From Archegozetes longisetosus (lineage: Eukaryota; Arthropoda; Arachnida; Sarcoptiformes; Trhypochthoniidae): a stretch of DNA of 64,000 nt. The DNA is taken from assembly GCA_018873245.2 (NCBI GenBank), contig JAEMBT020000005.1, positions 1,066,001 to 1,130,000 of the forward strand, written 5' to 3'. This document shows, one piece after another, positions 53,460 to 64,000 of this stretch. Position numbers and translations under genes: made by a program. Below the pieces are notes generated by a model, which saw only the letters and a program-made list of their open reading frames with translations, made no database searches and was not told where the DNA came from. Position 1 is the stretch's first letter. Each line of letters starts with the position of its first letter.

Positions 53460-56400
53460 GTCATGTTTTATACAAGTAGAATATTTTTAAAGGGTAACAC
53501 AAATACAATAAGTTCACAGTTGACTCAAAATAGAGGGATAGTGTGGGACACTGCTATTCGTAACAGGAAAAGGTGATCACATCCGATACCCATAGAATAA
53601 CAGATTCGTAACCAGAATCAGGGAGTTGTTGCCGCGTTATATTACATTAACAATCATGTAATTTATGTCCAAATTATTCCGATTTTATTCATTTCAAACT
53701 TTATTTCTTCTAATGAACGTCCATTCATACCAATTGACATCGATTCGCACCAATTGAATCGATTGCAACATCTTTGAAAACTTTGACAACTCATTTTCAT
53801 CAAATACTCTATAGTCTAGAGAAAATGGTTGACTAAATATTGTTTTTATTGATTACCTTAGTTAAAAGCTTTTTTGTTTGCAATCCATTTGAATAATTAG
53901 TTTGAGGGCACGATAATATGCTTAACAAGATTTTTGTTGACATATATGTCAAATGAATGAGTGTCCGCCACATCATCTGCAAAACAATTATAGCTTTTAA
54001 TTATTCCCATATGTCGTAAAGATAAATAAATGCATTAGTGACGAGGAAACCAATCAAGTTTATGCTGAACAACATTCGCTAATTTGCAACGCTTTGGTCC
54101 AAACACAAGTTTGAGTCACATTCATTCAAAATCTGATTTAATGGTTTTTTGAACAGAGCTTTAGCTTAGGTCAATGCGTTCATAATTACAAAGACTTATC
54201 AAATACTAATCTTAATCTCATTTAATCTATTATTCAAATCCTCAAATAATGAACAGAATAAACTGAATTAGCTTTATCTTGAGTAATAAAAACGTGCTCT
54301 TTAGTAAATATTATGTCGAACATATTTATTTTGTTGAAAATTTGAAAAACTTATGAATATTCGAAAAAAGAAAGATCCATTATGTCAATTATGGTTTCGA
54401 TGTTTAATTGAAGCTTTGTGCTGACCAGCAAAGCTTTATTTGAATGTAAGCGCTGTTTCTAATAATTAGAGTCTCGGGCCTGCTTTAAGTCATGATTATT
54501 AAATTAAACGTATTCTATTTGTTTGCTATTCAAAATGCGTTAATGAAGAAAAATAGTTTGTGGCTGAAAACCTTATGTTTGTGTAGATTGCGTTGACGCG
54601 ATCTCTCACAGCTGTCATACTTTATTCATTAAACTTGTAGGTAGTTTTGTCAGCAGCGTTAATCATAGCGCGATCTGCAGCTCAAATCTGGTTTCAAAGC
54701 GAACTAACGTTCAAGTGTTTTGCAAATAAAAATTCATAAAATATTTTAAATCAATTTTAGGAATCCTTCAAAAGTAGGCAACAATTTATGTAAAACAATT
54801 TAACTTTTTCTGTTAATTAGCACTGGCTTATTGAGACGGATATTCAATGCAATTACATTCTGGCCTCAAAACCACAATAAATTACTTTGATTTTGACATC
54901 CTTTCAAATTGATTTACGACTTATTAGAAAGTTGATAAAACATTCGATTATACTTTTTAGCATATTTTTGTTTTATTTACATTCACAAATGAAATTGTCG
55001 TAATGGAAGAGCAATTGATTTAGTTTTGTCTGCAAATGATTACTGAAATCGCTCGTCGCGCTTTGATCCCTCTATTAAGCTTCAAATTTCAGTTATGTAT
55101 TACATTGACCTCCCGTTTAAAATATGAACTTATTTCTAGTGAAGGGATGACCTCATAATCTGACAGCTTTGTGAGAGGATTAGCAATAATGAGAGAGCCG
55201 AGTGATAGTTATTTATGTGTAAAAGTGGCAAAACTACGAGCCCTCCACTCATAGATCTACACAATCTATAAAGAATGAGTCATAACGTTATGTGAATCTA
55301 ATGCACGTTATGACAGAAACATAGAGACAGATATTAGAAGAGAATCAGAGACTCTAACAAAAAAGCAACAGAATAGAAGAGATAGAAAAGTAAAATAGGG
55401 AAAAAACAGAGGCGGCAATATTTTATTGGCTTAATTAAATACAAAATGTGCATCGAGTATATGCATTGAACCACCACTTATTCTATAACATCTATGCCTT
55501 TTTTGCTCACATACAAAATCAGTGAAAAGTTGGCTCTTTTGTTGTCTAATGCTGGCGATGGTGGTAGGGATTGCCAGAAGTTAGTTGATTGCCACTACAT
55601 TTTGGGCTCGAACTTTATGCTTTCGCCTTGTGCCTCAGCAGGTACTGCATTATTTGTCACTAGAAATGATCGATTATTATTTTGAGCTTATGAGTCAAAT
55701 TTAACCCCTATTGAGAAAAATATGGTTATATTTCTGTTACGTTGTTCTCTGTTTTGAGCACATCCCATTGTATATACAGTACTACAACTGCTATTTTATT
55801 AGAGATGATTGTTTCTAATTACTAATTAAATGTTAGTGTGAGTCATTTTTAACAATTGGATATCCTGTCAGTTCATTTTTGACGGATATGAAATTTTAAC
55901 TTTTAATTGAATTCCCTCTTTGTCGAAGTTTATCTATAGATTTATTTGTGGATTTATTGCACAAGTGGTTATATTAATACCTTATATCATAATCAAACTG
56001 TACGATCATTTTTGCGATTCAAACAGAATATGTTTACACTTATGGGCTTTATGGCCAGATAATTCAATTAGTACATTATGAAAGTAACAAATAGTTATAG
56101 TGTGCTGACACGCGCAAACAAAACTTATTTCGATTGGTGGTCATATAATTTATGGACAAGTGTTCAGACTTACATTTTACGATTTGATGCTATTCGCGAA
56201 ATGCAGTCCAAAGACTCTCATAGCTAACACAAGTCATACCATACATGTAAAATAGCAAATTCATAGCATTCTAATATTGTCATTATGGCCAGAGTGGGAG
56301 TTTTTCAGGGAACAATTGCGAATCATTAGCGAAATATATAACAGTTATTGCATTCTTACGAGTTAATCATCAAAATAGATTTGGATGTATTTCTAAATAT

Positions 56401-59365
56401 ATCGCTAACTTTGGTTTGCACCCCGAAAGATCGCTTTTGTGCAATACATTAATCGACTTTTCAAAGAATAGGTGGCTTTTGTTTCAATTGATTTAATTGA
56501 ATGTTCTTCACTTACAAACCGTAAGCTTATTTCAATAAACAAATCGATAATCTAGACGATAGAAATAATTAAAATAATGGATGAGAAATAGTACTATACT
56601 TACGGAAAATGCAATTTTTGAATAAATTGAAAGTATTATTTGTTATTTAAGTGTTAACTGAATTGCATTCACTTCGAAATAATGATTATTGACTCATCCT
56701 ATATAGTGACACATCAGGGCGTTACTTAAGCCAACTATGTATGCATAAAACAAACCAACTTTCAAATTGCGACCAAATACTATTTTTATTCGTCAAACTA
56801 CAATCAATTCCTCAGTATCCGAGACAAATACCGTATTAGTCTTTCATTTGATTATATATTTATGAATAAAAGGCAATTTTTTCACGTAATATTTGTGTTA
56901 TAGACTCAATAGTTTGATTTGATTAGACTTACAACAAGTTTGAGCTCCAATTGATCTCAATATTGAAAGCTGTCATTCCTTCCTGAACTGAAGACGTAAA
57001 AAAAGTTGGTCTGGTATTTGAAAAGTGAAGCTCGCTTATAAGTGCTTTGATCGCGTTATCGATTGGTAAGTCGAAAACTAATCTTATTGTTGATAAACAC
57101 GATAAAAAGGTGTGGATAGTCGTGATAGTCATGCTTATAACTGCAACACTTACCGATTCATATAATGCTTGTCGAAAATTTGTCAAAATAAGCCACGTGC
57201 CTTTCCTTTTTTATAAATTAACAGCATTTTCTCTTTTGTTGAACTGATTTGTATTTGTGAGAAATGATGTTACCTCTTATTGCATTTCTACTGACTGCCT
57301 GCTTCTGTGGTGCCTCTCCTCTAACTGTCAGTGTATTGATTTGTATGACTCGAACAGAAATGCTTTCTTACCCCACGAGGCGATGACACAACTAGATTGA
57401 CATAAACACCGTGTTTGCCATTCAGTGGCGGAACTCCTTTATTAAGTTATACCAATTTGGATAATTGGGATCGGCTAAAAAAGTCCGCATTAAATCGCGT
57501 TTATTTTGTTTGAGACAGTTTTACATAAATATTAAATTATAAAATGTTTTGATACGAGAGTCTATAAATAAATTTAAAGATCTCGTTAAGTTTGAGCTGC
57601 TTGTGAGAGATTACGCCATTGCTTAGCGTAGTTGAAATCAGAATTGATTGAACATCATTTGCTGATAAAGATTAGGAGTGTTTGGTCCCGAAGTGAATTA
57701 CGTTTTATAAACAAACTGACCGAATATGACTAGACCCGGACTGCATATATCACCAAAGCAGATGTCGGTTTGTCATTGGCTACTAAGGCATTAATTGACG
57801 ATTAGTCATCACGATTGAGTCGGTGTATTGGATAAGAGGGCCATTTCTACCAATTTAGTACTGTATAAAATGTTACGCTATGTACTGCTATGCCTGAAGG
57901 CAGGGCTAAATATCGAAACAGTTCTGCATGTGTAGAGTGTAGAGGGGATCAACTCAATCGAATAGACATGATATTGAATCAAAATCAAAGTTTTCCATCT
58001 CAATGACACATTCATGTGACTCATCTCCAAACAAGTTATTGACACAACTATATATTTATACTAAAATGTTATGATAAAACAAAATTATTAGCCATCATAT
58101 CATTCGCGATAACGAATCCTGGATGAAACTCACCCTCTCTTCCCTTCTATTCGGTTGCTATTATTTTAAATTCAGTAAAGTGATATCCAAAAGCTTGCTT
58201 TCAAACCTATTTCCGAGCCATAAATAATATGAATCTTTCATTATCTCCAATTCTCTAAAGTTTGCATTTTGCTAGTCGTAAGATATGCTCGTGTGATTTA
58301 CACTGAAAAGCTTAATAATCGTTCACAGCAACCAGAAGTGATGCGCTACGATAGCATGTTTGCCTTCAGACCATAATGTAGACAATTCTAAGAAATTGTT
58401 TTGAACATAGCAATGAAAGCAAATCTAAAATGGAATTTAGCAACGAACTGATGTTCGTGACAGAGTGCTTCACACAGCAACGGTCTTTTCTTATTGCTAT
58501 TGAGGATTACTGAGTTTTCAAGTCTATATGAATATGTTTCATAAGTATTATTTCCGTAATAATAGTGAATTTTTTGACAATAATTCACTTATTTTAAATT
58601 CAGTGAAAATATTTACATAAAAACTCGATAACATTGCACAAGAACACTTGAAATAGACTAAATCCCCGTAAAATAAACCTTGTATTGAAATGTGAATTTG
58701 CATTAGATTAGAATATTCGAAGCGCTTACTGAAAGAATGTTTGGGCTGCGAGACAATAAATAAAATTAATGATTTTGTTGAATCCGCTCAAAATAGCTAA
58801 TAATATTTGTGAGTTATGTAAACACAGAACTACTTTCCACTTTGATTTTCACTTTTGGTATTTTGCGATCAAATGTTTTGGTCATACTATCAAATATAAT
58901 GAGATTTGCATAGAATTGAGTGAGACAACTAACAGATAAGTTACGCATGGAATGAGTCTCCTTTATGTACATAATATAATATCCCTAAAAGACTTGATGA
59001 GAACGAGAACGGCTTTCACGCGACATTAGCACAATATTTGCAGTACTATATAAGCTACGAGTCTATACTTTTATGCAATCAAACTCGTGTTTCATTTTCC
59101 TCAATCAAATCTTTGCCTTACGAGTTGGCTCATCAATGGTTTTTTCTGTTACATTCAAGTTATTTCATCCCTTTTACGATGATCTAAGCCTTTCTTTAAT
59201 TCTTGGCCATTCACGCGAGATTAATTTGAACATAAACTCGAAGCCATTTTCAATTTTTCGCTACTCTTCACCAAAAATTTAAAAAACTCTGCACTAATTT
59301 AAAAATCCTTTGACAAAAGAAGTATTATGGCATACATTATGCGTTGTATCTGTGTCTGTGTGTGT
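53460..59365. other. AT-rich non-coding DNA, no gene recognised
   Basis: Nothing recognised. Less AT-rich patches at 55490-55690 and 57270-57960 stand out. The motif CAGTGGCGGAACTCC near 57422 resembles a hAT end but has no partner. Open frames are short and anonymous. Confidence 0.55.
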
Positions 59366-59373
59366 GTTTTACT
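59366..59373. repeat. 8-bp target site duplication, left copy
   Basis: GTTTTACT immediately outside the left inverted repeat, identical to 59990-59997. Eight bases is the hAT norm. Confidence 0.9.
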
Positions 59374-59389
59374 CACTGCCGTAGCCAGC
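59374..59389 (+). repeat. hAT left terminal inverted repeat
   Basis: CACTGCCGTAGCCAGC; matches the complement of the right end at 15 of 16 bases. Confidence 0.9.
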
Positions 59390-59436
59390 TTTTTTGGTCT
59401 GGGGGGGCTAAATGTCTGAAAATTGTCAGTTAAGCT

Positions 59437-59915
59437 TTATCTAATCAAAATTGAATACAATACAATTTTTCTGTTACAATGATTTTTACCAAATCCAATG
59501 GCAAAATTATCTAGATTAATAGACAATGCAATTTCTCTTTCAATCGAAATAAGAGCCAAACCGTTTAATCTGTCATTAGACATCGAAATTCTCAAATAAG
59601 TTTTAATTCTTCTTAATGTTGAAAAACTCTTTTCACACGAAACATTAACACATCCTATAGTTAATGATATCTTAAAATACTTTAATAAATCTGGCATAGA
59701 GTTTGAATAATCAGTTAATTTTTCATAGACATTAAAAGTACTTCGCATTCATAGAATAATAATTTTGGAGTTTCAGAATTTGACTTTTAATTTTCTAGAT
59801 TCAAACAATAATGAGTAGCAAAAGGCTTCATAATTTCAAAGTTCATGAAATGCTTGGATATTGGATAGCAAGCGCTAACTCCCATTAAAATATCTGTTAA
59901 TTTATTATCAAACCT
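59437..59915 (-). pseudogene. Residual hAT transposase C-terminus (dimerisation domain)
   Basis: Minus-strand coding remnant inside the hAT element. The longest intact part (59437-59748, 103 codons from its first Met) contains CEKSFSTLRRIKTYLRISM then NDRLNGLALISIERE, the hallmark of the hAT C-terminal dimerisation domain (family form: ERSFS.LKRIKTYLRSTM...RLNGLALL.I). Upstream, 59915 down to about 59750, the protein continues as RFDNKLTDILMGVSACYP and FEIMKPFATHYCLNLE, but in another frame and with one internal stop. One frameshift near 59750 therefore separates the two pieces. It is a truncated, dead fragment of a protein that would normally be several hundred residues longer. Confidence 0.85.
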
Positions 59916-59973
59916 TTAATTTAACTTATTCTTTGAAAAACCTTTGGGGGGGCTATAGCCCCCTAGCCCCCCC

Positions 59974-59989
59974 GCTGGCTACGGCTGTG
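59974..59989 (-). repeat. hAT right terminal inverted repeat
   Basis: GCTGGCTACGGCTGTG on the plus strand. Just inside it, 59948-59963 is a perfect 16-base palindrome, GGGGGCTATAGCCCCC, followed by a second run of Cs. These are typical subterminal repeats for such elements. Confidence 0.9.
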
Positions 59990-59997
59990 GTTTTACT
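59990..59997. repeat. 8-bp target site duplication, right copy
   Basis: GTTTTACT immediately outside the right inverted repeat. Its perfect match to the left copy argues that the insertion is not very ancient. Confidence 0.9.
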
Positions 59998-62900
59998 ACT
60001 CAGTCTCAAATTTGATGCATAGATTTTAGATTAAAAAAAGTTGTCCAACCATTGATTCATGCATTCTGTTTAGTTTTCTGGTCGATAAAAAACTTTTTTA
60101 CTGTTTAATGAGAAGTTTTTACAAGTATGATTTGATGTAAAACTACGTTCTAGTTAGTTTTTAGTACGATTGTTTGAAAAGAACTGAAGTGCTGGCCTAT
60201 ATTCTGTAGATTATAGCGTTCAAATGGTTAAAAAGCGTTAAAAATAGTGAAAAAAATGAAAAAGACAAAAACACGAATCATTTGATTGTGTTATAATTGA
60301 AATTGACATTTAAAGATAGTGTTTACTTGTTATTATAACTATTATTGAAGCGATTAAGTGCGCTATACATTAGGTGTATTTGAATAACAATCATTTTAAC
60401 AAAATCGTATACGACGTGACTCTAATATGTGGTAAATATCACGCAATAGTCCCATATGCAGATGAGTCACTCTATTGTACGGACAGCTGCACCATTAAAA
60501 AGGTGCAGTTCTACACACGCTTTTACTTAACTTACATAAGTTCGGAGTCCTCTGCACTGCACCGTACCTAAGGAGAGAACATAATCACTCCATTCACCAG
60601 TAAGTCATTCATTCTGTAACAAATTGCGATCTTTAACTTTATGCTATTCCTTTTCCTTTATAAAGTATGATTTTTATACAAATTATTCTTAAAAACTGCC
60701 ACTTATTTGAAAAGTAGTTTCAAGTATTTTATGCAAATTTGGGTCACCTCATAGTGTTGTGCAGACAAGAGCGGTCACAATACTATCTAACCGAATATGA
60801 ATAATCAGCTTAAATAAAGACGAGCTTTTAGAGATAAGATCTGTTGAGTGATTATGAGCGTCGACAAGGATCACTATAATTTGTCATCTGTTGTCAACTA
60901 TCGAGATTTGACGCTATGTAACCTGAGTTACGATGGCTATTCTATAAATTATTATTTGGTTCATACGATCAACAATAGACTGCATTTATTTGATTACCCT
61001 TATTTTTCATAATCCATTTTCTTGTAAATAAGTTATTTGGTATTGAATGTTAGCACTGAATGCGACGCATAACTCAAGTTTATTCAAGTATCTATAGGCA
61101 CTATAAGCACCTAGAGGCATATTTTTTGATAAAATTGATTGTTGGGGACAGGGATAGACTAATATAGTGACTCGAAAATTGACAAGCCAAAAATCGAACC
61201 AACAAATCTTTTTATTTTAGTCAAATTATAAAGTAACAATATGAAATAAATGAAAATGAAACAAGCAAAAATCAAACTTATCATAAGAATAAAGATAGAA
61301 TGTTCTAGAATAACTAATCTGTAATTTATTGTTGCAGTTTTATATAAGAACTGAATCTGCTCAAATCACTCAGTTGTCTATTTATATAAATGCAGCATAT
61401 TAGTTCATATTCTAAGTAAATATTGATTTCATTTCTTATGATAATTAGAGCTTTTATTCAAATTTATTCTATTGAGCCCCTACTCTAATATTTGAAGCAA
61501 TCATGCTCAAACAAAACTGTTATTGAACTAAAAATATGACCAAAGATAACTTAGAACAACTGAACAAATAAACATTAGTACTTGAATACTCGCTATTTTA
61601 TCACACAATCAGCATAAGTGGAGATTGTCAATATCTGATAACAAACATATTTCTATCTATGTTTCAAGCTTTTATTAATATCTGTTTGCGATTCTTTAAT
61701 GTTTACACATAAATGTCATTGCGAATTGGGAAACAACTTTATTACTTCTTTTCCGAAAATCACATCCGAAATGAGATATCTAATAATAGACAAAATGGCA
61801 AAAATCATTTTTGACGCTTTGCGCACAAGTCAGTCACGATATTTACGATCAAACGCAAATTGTCAGTCTAAGACAAAAATCTCAAAGTAATCATCTTTGC
61901 TCGTAGTATTAGTTATTTGCAGCTTTTATTTTTAGAAAAAAAAAACTGGTTGCATCGAAGAAAAAATCATTTTTTGACTCATTTCCTAAAAATGCATTTA
62001 ATCAATGAATTTAATCTATTCTACTAATTAGCAATTATGAGTCAAATATAGCCACAAATTAAAGCCTATTCCTGATAATGAATCACTAGCTCGAGCTGAC
62101 ATGATATTAACGACATTGTACCTTTATCTCTGTATATACGAATACCAATGTTTTGTCAGTTGCGATCAAATAAAACAGTAAAAACTGAAGCTTAAATTCG
62201 TTCGTTATTGTGATGAATATATTAATAACAGTACCTTAAGCGTGACAGAAATAATTGTATTATAAAATGCTTATACTGTTTATGCTTTTCTAAGTTTGCG
62301 CACTCAGCTTATTTCAGTAGTGTTTAAATCTAAAAATGCATTTAACGTAAACAATCATTCATCAAACAAGTAATAATAATGAAAACCTATTCAATTTATG
62401 AATGTAAGTCAATAACAACATAGTAATAGCTTAAAATAGATGCGAATTTCTTGTCAAAATTTTGCTTTTATTGATTTTACCCACAAAAATATTATTGAAA
62501 CGGAAATGTTTGCACTAAATTGTCGACAGAACATTCGTTTTCTCGCGTTTGCATAAAACAGGATTCTATACCTTCTTTTTTTGTCTATAATAATTGCATT
62601 ATAAATGAATCGCATGCAATGATTACACTGTGGTACAGATATCTCAATCATCTCTAATATAAAGCGAACAAACATAGACCTTATGTTTTATTACTGTGTG
62701 AAGTAATCATTTTTTGTCGCATTAATTACACGTTTAAAAGCAATCTTTGGGCTCATTGATCTCGACATCTAATTGACGCATTTAGTGCGTGAAGATACTT
62801 ATTGATTAGAGTTTCAGTACATCAAGACTTTGATTAATTTGATTTTGTTTTGTGCGATACGAGTTCTTAAGTAAACTCATTAATTTTGGTTGTGTATAGT

Positions 62901-64000
62901 ATTGAAGGTTCAATGTTAGGATACCCTATCACTACAAAGTTTGAGCAGTGCATATAATTGTCTCTTTCTACTGATAATTTCAAAATAACTTAGGTGTATG
63001 CTCCAAATTGTGCAAGTAATGCAAGCTTCATGCGAACAATTGACAGCTACAACCAGTTTATCTGTCGTACGATGCAACAATTTCAATGAGAAACTCTACA
63101 TTTTATTCATATCTCGTGCACTTTCGTTTAGTAACTGATTGTATCTCTCTAGTAATAAAGATAAATAGTGTAACACCACATCTTTAGCTTGTATTGCACA
63201 TTTTTCAGGATTACTCTTAAACATATCATATCATTTTAGTTACACAGCAATAAACTAGTGGATCTTCATTTTTCTGTTTATAAATCTGGGTTTGTTTTTT
63301 GTTATTTTCTCATTAGATTATAAATCATTTTTGAGACATGAGAGTAGACAAGAACCGCAAAAGCTCACAAACAATTGAACAATTTATCAGGAGTAGTGCG
63401 ATAAGTTTATTTTTTATAAACAAGCGAATTGAAAGCGTACAGTAATTTGTATCTGTACTATTGAGTTCGTGCCTTCTCCAATTAAATGTCAAATTTTATC
63501 ATTTGGAATAAATTGATTATAAAATTTGATTTAATGACTTTTACTCAAATATTTCCTTAAAGTGTGCTTAAATCCAAAGTTGATGTATCATAAAGATTAC
63601 AGTTTTTGATACTTATTTAGAATATTTACAATATTTATCTGGTCTCCAATTGAACGGAGATATACCACTTGAGAATTGAGTTTTTGTCAGTGCAATACTC
63701 AAACTAATCATATTTTACAAGAATAATTGCAAAACAAATAAACTTTGAATAAACATTTATCTCGTCTCCCAAATATGTTTAGTTTGCAAATCGAAAAACT
63801 AATACAACTACAGAGCTTACCAATAAGTCAAACTATTTTTTAAATAATTTGAACGCCATTCAACGCAATTCAAGTTTAGGGACAAACAAATTTTCATTGC
63901 TAATATACAATAGTTACTTATTTCATTTATTAATTTAATTATTAAATTTGCTATGTTCGAGATCACAATAAAGTTTTATATAATCAATGTAGTGATAGAC
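59998..64000. other. AT-rich non-coding DNA, no gene recognised
   Basis: Nothing recognised beyond chance open frames. A G+C-richer patch at 60430-60590 has a perfect 7-bp stem, CTGCACC with GGTGCAG, around 60488-60509, and a 65-codon open frame (60374-60571) without known motifs. Confidence 0.55.

Larger units (their letters stand above)
59374..59989 (-). mobile_element. Deleted hAT-superfamily DNA transposon (ZMYM1-like transposase lineage)
   Basis: A 616-bp element bounded by inverted repeats: CACTGCCGTAGCCAGC at the left (59374-59389) and the complement of CACAGCCGTAGCCAGC at the right (59974-59989), one mismatch in 16. Both are followed inward by a GGGGGGGCTA block, offset by about 11 bases on the left. 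Perfect 8-bp direct repeats GTTTTACT flank it, the size hAT insertion produces. Inside is only the C-terminal part of a transposase read from the minus strand; the BED finger and most of the catalytic core are gone. It cannot make a working enzyme but could once have been moved by a full copy elsewhere. Confidence 0.9.

Noticed and set aside
53255-53464. Minus-strand frame starting MTHKRERERER
   Set aside because: Same artefact from the CT run at 53425-53452.
57420-57436. CAGTGGCGGAACTCC, similar to hAT ends
   Set aside because: No inverted partner or 8-bp duplication found nearby.

Overview
This is AT-rich eukaryotic DNA, roughly 30% G+C by eye, almost certainly from an invertebrate animal and probably an arthropod. 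The evidence is a spliced, animal-type bHLH transcription factor closest to Delilah of insects, plus animal-type DNA transposon remains. There is no bacterial-style gene packing and no ribosome-binding-site logic. I see no rRNA, convincing tRNA, CRISPR array or retroviral element.

Only one gene can be called with confidence. It is a two-exon Delilah-like bHLH factor on the minus strand at 30738-32102 (exons 31785-32102 and 30738-31259, intron 31260-31784), with a predicted protein of 279 residues. It sits near the middle of about 64 kb in which no other intact gene is recognisable, the usual look of a developmental regulator in a gene desert.

Three recognisable non-host-gene or dead elements interrupt the desert. 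(1) At 39485-40439 (minus) lies a full-length, apparently intronless and heavily mutated aldo-keto reductase pseudogene. (2) At 59374-59989 is a 616-bp deleted hAT transposon with 16-bp terminal inverted repeats, a perfect 8-bp target duplication (GTTTTACT) and the remains of the transposase C-terminal dimerisation domain. (3) At 25260-25432 is a 173-bp pogo/Tigger-like MITE flanked by TA. A 14-bp match to the hAT end also occurs at 38678-38691.

Simple repeats are few: GA/CT runs at 7942-7967, 36532-36583 and 53425-53452. The rest is AT-rich sequence in which most open frames are no longer than chance predicts. Short G+C-richer islands stand out (near 0.2, 1.4, 14.4, 16.5, 17.2, 24.7-25.1, 25.6-25.9, 26.4-26.6, 36.3, 39.0, 50.4-50.8, 55.5, 57.3-57.9 and 60.5 kb). 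They could be regulatory elements of the bHLH gene, isolated exons or old insertions. Some carry splice-like signals, and I list those as low-confidence candidates. I found no clear new biological system; the strongest leads are the bHLH gene in its gene-poor setting and the three fossils.
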